From an uncultured Anaerotignum sp. (lineage in GTDB: Bacteria > Bacillota > Clostridia > Lachnospirales > Anaerotignaceae): 13,773 nt of DNA. Where the stretch lies: NCBI GenBank assembly GCA_910578425.1, contig CAJTQX010000052.1, positions 1-13,773 of the forward strand. The letters run 5' to 3'. Below the pieces are notes generated by a model that was not told where the DNA came from, ran no database searches, and saw only the letters and a list, made by a program, of their open reading frames with translations. A program made the position numbers and the translations under genes. The first letter of the stretch is position 1; each line of letters opens with the position of its first letter. Below are positions 7,477 through 13,773 of this stretch, in pieces.

Positions 7477-8777
7477 AAAAAAATCTGGGATGCATAAAAA
7501 AATTAGCAGCAGTATGTATGGCAGGCGTGGCAATATTCGCAATGGCAGCCTGCAACAAAGATCCGGAAGTCTATACCTCTGACTCGGATGACGGAAAAAT
7601 CGTAAACCTGTTTGGTCCGATGGAAAAATCGAAACCGGACAAAAACAATATTGCAAGAAACGCGTTCGATATGACCATGGCCATCGCGGAGGAGCGGCTT
7701 GGTCTGCGGGTAGAATACCGCACTTATACGGCAGAAAATTACAAGGAAAAAACATACGATGACGTAACGCTTGACAGGGCCCGCAATGCTCTGGACGACA
7801 TTTACCTGTTGAACCCCGATACCATACAGACGCTGGGCAGCGAAGGCCATCTGGAAGATTTGTCCATACTGAAAAACGTGGAAAATCTGCGGGACGTTGT
7901 AAAGGTATCGAATACGGTAGATGGAAAACTGGTGGCAATTCCGCAGGAGGTTGTCGCATACGGTCTGTTCATCAATGAGGATATGTTTGAGCAATACCAT
8001 CTTTCTCCACCCGAAACGCCGGAAGAATTTCTGGAATGCTGCCGCGTGTTCAAAGAAAACGGAATTGAAACGCCTGTCGGCGCAAACCGCTGGTGGCTGG
8101 AAACCTTCGTATTTGCGCAGGCATATGCGGATTTATACAACGGCGGCAATACGGCGGCTGAAATTGCCGCACTCAACAGCGGAGAAACGAAATACAGCGA
8201 TTATATGCGCTCCGGCTTTGAATTTTTACAGGAACTGATTGACAAAGGCTATATTGATGCAGAAAAGGCATCTGTTTCCGAAGCGATAGAAGCAGAAGGC
8301 CCCGATTTTCTGGCGCAGAAAACACCTGTCGTTATGGCTTACTGGAGTGCGGCAAACGCGGAAACCGCATATGGCGCGCCTGATTTCTCCATGAAAGTCA
8401 TTGGCTTCCCCAGCGCACAGGGGCAGATGCCCGTGCTTTCCATGTCGGGCTATGGCCTGCATGCAAACGCGGTGCATAAGCAGGATGCTCTGGAAGTTCT
8501 GGATATTGTGCTTTCCGATGAGGCACTTGAACTTTACGCGCAGACAAACAAGGTTATTTCTCCTTCCAAAAATGTTGAGGTGGAATGTATCCCCGCCCTC
8601 CAGCCGCTGAATGACAGAATCATGGAAAATGTCTATGTCCTCGGCTCCAACGCAAGCATGAAGGTAGAACAATGGGGCAATACCTGCCTGATTGTACGGA
8701 AACTGCTCAACGGCGCGACGGTCGATGAATGCATGGCGGAATTTGACAGGCTCCAGGAAGAATCCTTAAAAAATTAA
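7473..8777 (+). CDS. Extracellular solute-binding lipoprotein (family 1-like), coupled to the kinase
   Basis: A 434-residue exported lipoprotein. The N-terminus has lysines, a hydrophobic stretch (about 11-24) and the lipobox-like MAAC with the lipidated Cys27. The mature part has the layout of ABC-type solute-binding proteins: the DDIYLLNPD segment, the DGKLVAIPQEVVAYGLFINEDMF strand-helix, PPETPEEFLECCRVFKENG, and FLAQKTPVVMAYWSAAN. Such proteins usually bind sugars or oligosaccharides; the ligand here is unknown. The ATG overlaps the kinase stop (ATGA), and the ribosome site GAAGGG lies inside the kinase gene. No permease or ATPase gene follows; instead a terminator does at 8786. I infer that it presents a ligand to the kinase sensor domain, or serves a permease encoded elsewhere. 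Confidence 0.9.
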   Translation: MKKNLGCIKKLAAVCMAGVAIFAMAACNKDPEVYTSDSDDGKIVNLFGPMEKSKPDKNNIARNAFDMTMAIAEERLGLRVEYRTYTAENYKEKTYDDVTLDRARNALDDIYLLNPDTIQTLGSEGHLEDLSILKNVENLRDVVKVSNTVDGKLVAIPQEVVAYGLFINEDMFEQYHLSPPETPEEFLECCRVFKENGIETPVGANRWWLETFVFAQAYADLYNGGNTAAEIAALNSGETKYSDYMRSGFEFLQELIDKGYIDAEKASVSEAIEAEGPDFLAQKTPVVMAYWSAANAETAYGAPDFSMKVIGFPSAQGQMPVLSMSGYGLHANAVHKQDALEVLDIVLSDEALELYAQTNKVISPSKNVEVECIPALQPLNDRIMENVYVLGSNASMKVEQWGNTCLIVRKLLNGATVDECMAEFDRLQEESLKN

Positions 8778-8785
8778 AAACAACT

Positions 8786-8815
8786 GAAAGGACAGGGAAA
8801 TTCCTGTCCTTTTCA
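8786..8815 (+). terminator. Terminator of the kinase-lipoprotein operon
   Basis: AAAGGACAGG (8787-8796) pairs perfectly with CCTGTCCTTT (8803-8812) around a 6-nt loop, followed by TTTCATATTT. It starts 9 nt after the lipoprotein stop codon. A-rich sequence before it gives some symmetry, but nothing converges on it from the right. Confidence 0.85.
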
Positions 8816-8968
8816 TATTTCTCCGCGCTTTTCCTCTTTCTGTAATTTGACAGAACGATTTTTCGTTTTTGCCTGTTTTATCCGAAATTTCAGAAAATGA
8901 CTGGGGAAAACGCCGGAAATGAAACGAAACCCACGCATTTTTTGCACAGAAACCAGACAGACAAACTC

Positions 8969-8997
8969 TTGAACATTCCTACAATATGCGTTATGAT
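8969..8997 (+). promoter_or_regulatory. Promoter of the DUF1385-prmC-prfA operon
   Basis: TTGAAC (8969-8974), 17-nt spacer, TATGAT (8992-8997). The predicted start is near 9003-9005, giving a leader of about 230 nt before the DUF1385 start. The stretch from the previous terminator (8816) to this promoter holds nothing else I can identify. Confidence 0.65.
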
Positions 8998-9003
8998 AAA
9001 TAG

Positions 9004-9230
9004 GCGGAGAAGCATGAAGGGAATCTGCTTAAAGGCGGCTTGACTTAAGAAAACAGATTTTTCTCTTCTATTGATTTCTTAAGTCAAACGCTGACGGCAG
9101 TTGCCTGAGAAAATTTCTTCTGAAAAAGAAACCATTCTGAAAAATCGTGATTTTTCAGGCATTTCTTAAAATGAAATTTTCTTATGGCAACGCCCATAAA
9201 CTTCTCTGTTTTTTTGATAAACTAAGGAGG
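9004..9230 (+). promoter_or_regulatory. Long structured 5' leader of the DUF1385-prmC-prfA operon (candidate cis-regulatory RNA)
   Basis: This leader contains several hairpins. H1: TTGACTTAAGAAA (9040-9052) pairs perfectly with 9075-9087, 13 bp, 22-nt loop. H2: a long arm in which 9096-9105 (with one bulge) pairs with 9186-9194 and 9109-9117 pairs with 9173-9181. Within H2, a 10-bp dyad lies at 9137-9146/9149-9158. Competing pairings exist: 9114-9119 with 9126-9131, 9160-9164 with 9168-9172, and TTATGG (9182-9187) with CCATAA (9194-9199), which cannot form together with H2. A further possible helix is 9050-9057 with 9205-9212. None is followed directly by a U-tract, so no classic terminator is evident. 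No T-box or other riboswitch class was recognised. The regulatory role is inferred. Confidence 0.5.
9014..9043 (+). CDS. Possible 9-codon leader ORF
   Basis: ATG at 9014 opens the frame MKGICLKAA, ending in TGA at 9041-9043. GGAG (9006-9009) lies 4 nt before the ATG, close to the predicted transcript 5' end. The stop codon falls inside the left arm of the 13-bp hairpin 9040-9052/9075-9087, so a ribosome ending there would block that hairpin. Its shortness means it could be chance. It is listed because position, ribosome site and hairpin overlap coincide. Confidence 0.2.
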   Translation: MKGICLKAA

Positions 9231-9237
9231 CAGAAAG

Positions 9238-10176
9238 ATGTCACAGGAGAGTGAGAAGAAAAAAGACCCGAATCCGAACAACATCGGCGGGCAGGCAGTT
9301 ATAGAGGGCGTTATGATGCGGGGAAAAGAAATCTACGCCATGGCTGTGCGAAATCCGGAGGGCGGCATTACCGTTGAAAAAAAGGAATGGGGCGGCTTAG
9401 GAAAAAAAGGTCTGTTTCGCCTCCCGATTTTCCGCGGGATTTCCGCTTTTTGGGATTCCCTGGTAACAGGGACAAAAATACTGATGCGCTCGGCGGAAAT
9501 TGCAGGGGAGGATTGGACGGAGGAAGAACTCAGCCCGTTTGAAAAATTTTTGCAGGATAAACTGGGGGACAAAATCAATGATATTTTGATTTATTTCAGC
9601 GTGTGCCTTTCCCTTGTGCTGGGCATGCTGCTGTTTTTCCTGCTGCCGGTCTGGCTGGGAAACTTTTTCAAGACTATGGTGCCTGTTTGGGCATTGGGCG
9701 TAATCGAGGGGGTATTGCGTATTTTAATTTTTCTGGCGTACCTGTTTCTGATTTCCCGTATGAAGGAAATCAGGCGGGTGTTTCAGTATCATGGCGCGGA
9801 ACATAAGACAATCAACTGCTTTGAAAGCGGCGCGGAGCTGACCGTAGAAAACGTGCGCCCCTGCACAAGGCTGCATAAACGCTGCGGGACCAGCTTTCTG
9901 CTGTTTGTCATGCTGATTAGCATGATCGTATTCTTTTTTGTGCGGACAGACCAGCTTCTTCTGCGTCTGGTAACGCGTATCCTGCTTGTACCGTTTATCG
10001 CGGGGATTTCCTATGAGGTAATCCGCTGGGCGGGACGTTCGGAAAGCAAACTGGTACAGATGGTCAGCTATCCGGGCTTCTGCCTGCAAAAGTTAACGAC
10101 AGCCGAGCCGGACGACAGCCAGATCGAATGTGCCATTGCCGCAATGAAAGGGGTACTGGAAAGTGAGCAGGAATAA
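9238..10176 (+). CDS. DUF1385 family membrane protein (YqhQ-like)
   Basis: A 312-residue integral membrane protein of a conserved but uncharacterised Firmicute family. The family hallmark NIGGQAVIEGVMMRG is at residues 15-29. A second conserved block, FQYHGAEHKTINCFESG (182-198) and VRPCTRLHKRCGTSF (206-220), is rich in His and Cys and could bind metal; this is inference. Hydrophobic helices lie at about 117-140, 148-174, 218-237 and 243-262. The ribosome site AAGGAGG (9224-9230) is 7 nt before the ATG. It is the first gene of an operon with prmC and prfA, an arrangement common in Clostridia, often with rpmE (ribosomal protein L31) in front; rpmE is absent here. Its last 14 nt overlap prmC. 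Role unknown; the linkage suggests a tie to translation but does not prove it. Confidence 0.92.
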   Translation: MSQESEKKKDPNPNNIGGQAVIEGVMMRGKEIYAMAVRNPEGGITVEKKEWGGLGKKGLFRLPIFRGISAFWDSLVTGTKILMRSAEIAGEDWTEEELSPFEKFLQDKLGDKINDILIYFSVCLSLVLGMLLFFLLPVWLGNFFKTMVPVWALGVIEGVLRILIFLAYLFLISRMKEIRRVFQYHGAEHKTINCFESGAELTVENVRPCTRLHKRCGTSFLLFVMLISMIVFFFVRTDQLLLRLVTRILLVPFIAGISYEVIRWAGRSESKLVQMVSYPGFCLQKLTTAEPDDSQIECAIAAMKGVLESEQE

Positions 10177-11047
10177 TGCCAGGACATTTGGCAGCGCGCT
10201 GCGGGAAGGCAGAGCACGACTGAAAGCTGCCGGCAAACCTGATTACGCGTTGGAGGCTGCTCTTTTACTGGAACAGGCGGCAGGACTGACACGCGCGGAA
10301 CGGCTCCTGCGGGAAAATGAACCCCTCCCCGCACAGGCAGATACAATATACCAGCGGCTTCTTTCGGAACGGGAAAGCGGCCGTCCTCTGCAATACATTC
10401 TGGGGGAATGGGAATTTATGGGCCTGCCCTTTTTTGTGGGCGAAGGCGTACTGATTCCCCGCAATGATACCGAAACACTGGTAGAGTCCATACTCGAAAA
10501 ACAAAATGATTGCGGAACCCTGCTGGATATCGGCACAGGCAGCGGCTGTATTCCGGTTGCCTTGGGGAAATACGGAACATTTGAAAAACTGCTTGCTGTG
10601 GATATCAGTCCGGCGGCATTGGCGTATGCGGAAAAAAACGCGCAGCGCAATGGTGTGGAAATTACATTTTACGAGAGCGATTTATTTTCCGCTTTGCCTA
10701 AGGAATGGAAAGGTCGGCTGGATGCGGTCGTTTCCAACCCGCCCTATATCCGGCGGGAGGAAATCCCAACGCTGATGCAGGAGGTACGGGAGTTTGAGCC
10801 GAAAAACGCATTGGACGGCGGCGTGGACGGGCTGGATTTTTACCGCCGTATCATTCAGGAAAGTCGGGAATGGCTCCGTTCGGGCGGCTGGCTTTTTTTC
10901 GAAATCGGATATGACCAGGGAAAAGATTTGCTGCGCCTTATGACGGACGGCGGCTTTGCGCAGACTGAAATCCGGAAGGATCTGGCAGGGCTGGACAGAG
11001 CAGTATTTGGCAGAAAAACAGAAACGGAGTTGGAAAGCAATGTTTGA
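10163..11047 (+). CDS. prmC: Peptide chain release factor glutamine methyltransferase PrmC
   Basis: It methylates the glutamine of the GGQ motif in release factors RF1 and RF2 using S-adenosylmethionine, raising their termination activity. The 294-residue protein has the small N-terminal helical domain (1-80), then the PRNDTETLVE segment (99-108), the SAM-binding motif I LLDIGTGSGCIPVA (120-133), Asp147 in LAVDISP, and the catalytic NPPY (192-195), which binds the target glutamine. The start is a GTG at 10163 with AAAGGGG about 9 nt before it. It overlaps the DUF1385 gene by 14 nt and prfA by 8 nt, so translation of all three is coupled. The neighbouring prfA encodes one of its substrates, which strengthens the assignment. 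No odd residues were noticed. Confidence 0.96.
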   Translation: MSRNNARTFGSALREGRARLKAAGKPDYALEAALLLEQAAGLTRAERLLRENEPLPAQADTIYQRLLSERESGRPLQYILGEWEFMGLPFFVGEGVLIPRNDTETLVESILEKQNDCGTLLDIGTGSGCIPVALGKYGTFEKLLAVDISPAALAYAEKNAQRNGVEITFYESDLFSALPKEWKGRLDAVVSNPPYIRREEIPTLMQEVREFEPKNALDGGVDGLDFYRRIIQESREWLRSGGWLFFEIGYDQGKDLLRLMTDGGFAQTEIRKDLAGLDRAVFGRKTETELESNV

Positions 11048-12104
11048 CCGTTTGGCGGAAATTGAACAGAGATATATGGATTTGGCGGATCAGGTCAATG
11101 ACCCTGATATCATTGCCAATCAGACGGAATGGCGGCGGTTGATGAAGGAATACAGCGATTTGACGCCGATTGTGGAGAAATACCGCGAATACAGGGAAAC
11201 GAAAAACGCCATAGCGGAAGGAACGGAACTTCTGGGCGAAAAGCTGGAGGAGGATTTTCGGGAACTGGTAAAGGAAGAGCTTTCGGAAAATAAAGAACGG
11301 TTTGAAGCTCTGCAAAAGGAGATCACGCTCCTGCTGCTGCCGAAAGACCCAAATGATGAGAAAAATGTCATCGTGGAAATCCGCGGCGGAGCAGGCGGCG
11401 ATGAAGCGGCACTGTTTGCCGGTGATTTGTACCGGATGTACGCGCGGTATGCAGAACGCCGCCGCTGGAAAATTGAACTGATGAACACCAGTGAAAGCGA
11501 TTTAGGCGGTTTTAAAGAAGTTTCCTTCATGATAACCGGAAAAGGGGCGTATTCCCGCCTGAAATACGAAAGCGGCGTACACAGGGTACAGAGAATTCCC
11601 ACGACGGAAAGCGGCGGACGAATCCATACTTCCACAGTAACGGTCGCCGTACTGCCGGAGGCGGAGGAGGTCGATGTGCATATTGATATGAACGATGTGC
11701 GCGTGGATGTGTTTCGCGCTTCGGGCAACGGCGGGCAATGTGTCAATACAACAGATTCCGCAGTCCGTATGACGCACCTGCCGACAGGCATTGTGGTATC
11801 CTGCCAAAACGAAAAATCTCAGTTGAAAAATAAGGAACAGGCGTTAAAGGTGCTGTATGCCCGCGTCTATGAGCGGGAGCGTCAGGCGCATGACGCAGCC
11901 ATCTCCGCAGACCGTCGGGCGCAGGTCGGTACAGGCGACAGGAGCGAGCGTATCCGCACCTATAATTTCCCGCAAGGACGGGTAACAGACCACCGCATCG
12001 GCCTGACGCTGCATAAAATTGATTCCATTCTGGATGGAGAACTGGACGAAGTCATGGACGCATTGATTACAACAGAACAAATGGCGAAATTACAGGAAGG
12101 GTGA
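11040..12104 (+). CDS. prfA: Peptide chain release factor 1
   Basis: RF1 recognises UAA and UAG in the ribosomal A site and triggers peptide release. The 354-residue length is normal. The stop-codon tripeptide PxT appears as Pro187-Thr-Thr189 in RIPTTESGGRIHTS, marking it as RF1 rather than RF2. The catalytic GGQ is at 231-233 in FRASGNGGQCVNTTDSAVR. The usual GAGGQH is GNGGQC here, a variant I believe is known in Clostridia. The acidic EIRGGAGGDEAALFAGDLYRMY block (113-134) is typical. The start is ATG at 11040, overlapping the prmC stop; longer upstream frames run through prmC and were rejected. The ribosome site is GGAG about 10 nt upstream. The Gln of GGQ is the substrate of PrmC encoded just before. 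Confidence 0.97.
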   Translation: MFDRLAEIEQRYMDLADQVNDPDIIANQTEWRRLMKEYSDLTPIVEKYREYRETKNAIAEGTELLGEKLEEDFRELVKEELSENKERFEALQKEITLLLLPKDPNDEKNVIVEIRGGAGGDEAALFAGDLYRMYARYAERRRWKIELMNTSESDLGGFKEVSFMITGKGAYSRLKYESGVHRVQRIPTTESGGRIHTSTVTVAVLPEAEEVDVHIDMNDVRVDVFRASGNGGQCVNTTDSAVRMTHLPTGIVVSCQNEKSQLKNKEQALKVLYARVYERERQAHDAAISADRRAQVGTGDRSERIRTYNFPQGRVTDHRIGLTLHKIDSILDGELDEVMDALITTEQMAKLQEG

Positions 12105-12108
12105 TATC

Positions 12109-12459
12109 ATGTGGAAAAAAGCATTTTTTACCTGGTGTATGGCTTCGGCGGCAATAATGCTCCTGCTGCCTTGGCTTGCAGTGACTTTCGTGAATGCTGA
12201 TGCGGGAATGGGTATAACTCTTGCAATGCTTTTTGCTGTTAATCCTGCGTATTCTGTCCTTGTGGGCATTTTTGCAGGAAAAAACGCCAGAAGCCTTTGG
12301 AGCCTGCCCATTATTTCAGCCGCCCTTTTTCTTCTTGGCGCGTGGGTATCTCTTGCAGGAAGTGAAACGGCGTTTTTCCTGTATGCGGGCGTTTACCTGG
12401 CCCTGGGAATCGCGGCAATGCTGGTTTCCAGCTTCGCATATCATAAAATCAGGTTATAA
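12109..12459 (+). CDS. Small four-helix membrane protein, unknown
   Basis: A 116-residue very hydrophobic protein that I do not recognise. Predicted helices lie at about 5-27, 34-56, 65-83 and 88-110, with short charged turns (GKNAR at 57-61) and a basic end (YHKIRL). No catalytic motif is visible. It starts 4 nt after the prfA stop with GGAAGGG as ribosome site, so it is the last gene of the DUF1385-prmC-prfA operon, ended by the terminator at 12472. Base composition and codon use look like its neighbours, with no sign of transfer. It may be a lineage-specific addition to this operon; its function cannot be inferred from the sequence. Confidence 0.75.
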   Translation: MWKKAFFTWCMASAAIMLLLPWLAVTFVNADAGMGITLAMLFAVNPAYSVLVGIFAGKNARSLWSLPIISAALFLLGAWVSLAGSETAFFLYAGVYLALGIAAMLVSSFAYHKIRL

Positions 12460-12471
12460 TGCAAAAAATAG

Positions 12472-12514
12472 AAAAGGCTGTATTTATGGACGTTGCCATA
12501 AATACAGCCTTTTT
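12472..12514. terminator. Bidirectional terminator between prfA operon and gap
   Basis: A perfect 18-bp stem: 12472-12489 pairs with 12496-12513 around a 6-nt loop (12490-12495). The A4 at its left and T5 at its right give U-tracts on both strands. It lies 12 nt after the small membrane protein gene and 12 nt after the stop of gap (minus strand), so it serves both convergent units. Confidence 0.93.
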
Positions 12515-12526
12515 CATTTCTGCTTT

Positions 12527-13534
12527 TTATTCGTTGTCTACTTTATACATATGCTTGATGAGATCCAGAGCCTTGTTGCTGTAGCCCCATTCATTATCAT
12601 ACCAGCAGACCAGTTTTACAAAGTGGTCGTTCAGCGCGATACCAGCCTTTGCATCAAAAATAGAAGTATGTGCATCGCTCAGGAAGTCGCTGGAAACAAC
12701 GTCATCTTCCGTATAATCCATGATGCCCTTCATTTCGTTTTCACAGGCGCGCTTTACAGCATTTTTAATGTCTTCGTAGGTTGCTGCCTTTTCCAGACGG
12801 CAGGTCAGGTCTACAACAGAAACGTCGATAGTCGGCACGCGGAAGGACATACCTGTCAGCTTGCCATTCAGCTCAGGGATTACCTTGCCAACAGCCTTTG
12901 CCGCGCCTGTGCTGGAAGGGATGATGTTAGCGGAAGCCGCGCGGCCGCCTCTCCAGTCCTTTTTGGAGGGACCGTCTACTGTTTTCTGCGTTGCCGTGGT
13001 GGAGTGTACTGTCGTCATAAGGCCTTCCACAATGCCAAAATTGTCATGAACAACCTTTGCCAGAGGCGCAAGGCAGTTTGTTGTGCAGGATGCATTGGAT
13101 ACGATATTCATATCCTTTGTATAGGTGTTGTTGTTTACACCCATAACGAACATCGGCGCATCTGCGGAAGGTGCGGAAATGATAACCTTCTTCGCGCCGC
13201 CTTCAAAATGCGCGGACGCCTTATCCATTGTTGTAAACAGGCCTGTGGATTCCAGAATATATTCCGCGCCGGTTTCCTTCCAGGGAATATCTTTGGGGTC
13301 CATGATGTTGTATACTGTTACGGTATGCCCATTGACGACCAGCCTGCCATTCTCATTTTTCATTTCACCGTTGAAACGGCTGTGTGCGGAATCGTATTTC
13401 AGCATATATATCATATAATCTACGTCAATAAACGGATCGTTTACCGCAACGATCTCCACATCGCCCCGCTCCAATGCCGCTCTGAAAAACAACCGTCCAA
13501 TTCGGCCAAAACCATTGATACCTACTTTAAGCAT
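12527..13534 (-). CDS. gap: Glyceraldehyde-3-phosphate dehydrogenase, type I
   Basis: The glycolytic enzyme that oxidises glyceraldehyde-3-phosphate to 1,3-bisphosphoglycerate with NAD+. Full length, 335 residues. The Rossmann nucleotide motif GINGFGRIGR is at 5-14, and Asp33 in AVND favours NAD over NADP. The catalytic Cys150 lies in SNASCTTNCLAP and the partner His177 in TTVHS. The DGPSKKDWRGGRAAS block (187-201) is that of glycolytic GapA rather than gluconeogenic GapB; this is judged by pattern. The ATG at 13532-13534 is preceded by GAGGAGG with an 8-nt gap, a very strong site consistent with high expression. It is monocistronic to the right edge as far as visible: no cggR, pgk or tpi lies within the window. 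Confidence 0.97.
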   Translation of the reverse strand: MLKVGINGFGRIGRLFFRAALERGDVEIVAVNDPFIDVDYMIYMLKYDSAHSRFNGEMKNENGRLVVNGHTVTVYNIMDPKDIPWKETGAEYILESTGLFTTMDKASAHFEGGAKKVIISAPSADAPMFVMGVNNNTYTKDMNIVSNASCTTNCLAPLAKVVHDNFGIVEGLMTTVHSTTATQKTVDGPSKKDWRGGRAASANIIPSSTGAAKAVGKVIPELNGKLTGMSFRVPTIDVSVVDLTCRLEKAATYEDIKNAVKRACENEMKGIMDYTEDDVVSSDFLSDAHTSIFDAKAGIALNDHFVKLVCWYDNEWGYSNKALDLIKHMYKVDNE

Positions 13535-13568
13535 GAAAAATTCCTCCTCATTGTTTTTGTTTTATGTG

Positions 13569-13602
13569 GGACACTTTCCATATTGGCATTCCAAAAATGT
13601 CC
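13569..13602 (-). promoter_or_regulatory. Imperfect dyad in the gap leader
   Basis: GGACA (13569-13573) and TGTCC (13598-13602) flank an inner TTGG/CCAA hairpin (13583-13586 and 13591-13594). Lying between the predicted start and the ribosome site, it could be an operator half-site pair or an mRNA stabilising hairpin. The GGACA/TGTC words faintly resemble the CggR operator of Bacillus gap operons, but the direct-repeat layout of that operator is not present. Confidence 0.3.
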
Positions 13603-13612
13603 TATTGGTTAT

Positions 13613-13640
13613 AGTATACCACAAAAAAAAATTTCCACAA
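13613..13640 (-). promoter_or_regulatory. Candidate gap promoter
   Basis: On the minus strand a near-consensus -10 TATACT (13613-13618), preceded by TGTGG, with TTGTGG (13635-13640) as -35 at 16 nt. The spacer is mostly a run of T. The predicted start is near 13606, giving a leader of about 70 nt that contains the dyad at 13569-13602. Confidence 0.6.
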
Positions 13641-13773
13641 CATAAAACTGAAAATTTTTTCGTTTTTTTGGCAAAACACCTCTTTGCAAAACTTCCTTAA
13701 GCAGTGTCGTCATGCGTCATGTATACGTATTTTCGAACATACTTTTGTCGGATTTCAGGCAAAAATTCGCAGG
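13641..13773. other. Right edge, nothing recognised
   Basis: AT-rich sequence upstream of the gap promoter. I see no gene start, tRNA or convincing terminator. A neighbouring gene may begin beyond the edge. Confidence 0.4.

Noticed and set aside
9004..9237. T-box or intrinsic attenuator in the DUF1385 leader
   Set aside because: No T-box consensus (TGGTACCGCG-type) was found, and no hairpin there is followed directly by a U-tract; the T7 run at 9210-9216 starts 11 nt after the nearest stem.

Overview
The window looks like a chromosomal segment from a low-to-mid GC Firmicute of class Clostridia, probably Lachnospirales. This rests on the partial 16S sequence, the consensus sigma-A style promoters, strong AGGAGG-type ribosome binding sites and the gene repertoire (pyrimidine-nucleoside phosphorylase, DUF1385-prmC-prfA cluster, rubredoxin, Cache-like hybrid kinase). 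Genus cannot be fixed from what is visible. No insertion sequence, prophage, CRISPR array or toxin-antitoxin locus was seen. Most of the window is housekeeping.

Left part (1-1123, minus strand): the 5' end of a 16S rRNA gene runs off the left edge. Upstream of it are a structured rRNA leader with a boxA-like site, a consensus rRNA promoter, and two tandem serine tRNA genes (GGA and UGA anticodons) with two more consensus promoters. The rRNA promoter and the distal tRNA promoter share phased A-tracts, a 17-bp spacer and an identical 13-nt discriminator/start region.

Middle-left (1124-4616, minus strand): a DUF3592-like membrane protein of unknown role, then a probable pdp-deoB-rubredoxin operon. 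Pdp cleaves pyrimidine nucleosides to base and (deoxy)ribose-1-phosphate, and DeoB converts this to the 5-phosphate. The operon ends in a terminator directly after the rubredoxin gene.

Centre (4793-8815, plus strand): a two-gene operon from a consensus promoter. It encodes a membrane hybrid histidine kinase with one degenerate and one intact receiver domain, and a translationally coupled solute-binding lipoprotein. No permease, ATPase or DNA-binding response regulator is present, so this looks like a sensory pair. A strong terminator follows.

Right (8969-12459, plus strand): a DUF1385 membrane protein, prmC and prfA overlap each other and are followed after 4 nt by a small four-helix membrane protein. 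They are preceded by a ~230-nt transcribed leader full of competing hairpins and a possible 9-codon leader ORF. This leader is the least explained element of the window.

Far right (12472-13773): an 18-bp perfect hairpin serves as shared terminator between this operon and the convergent glycolytic gap gene (minus strand), which has its own promoter and a dyad in its 5' leader. The last ~100 bases hold nothing recognisable.
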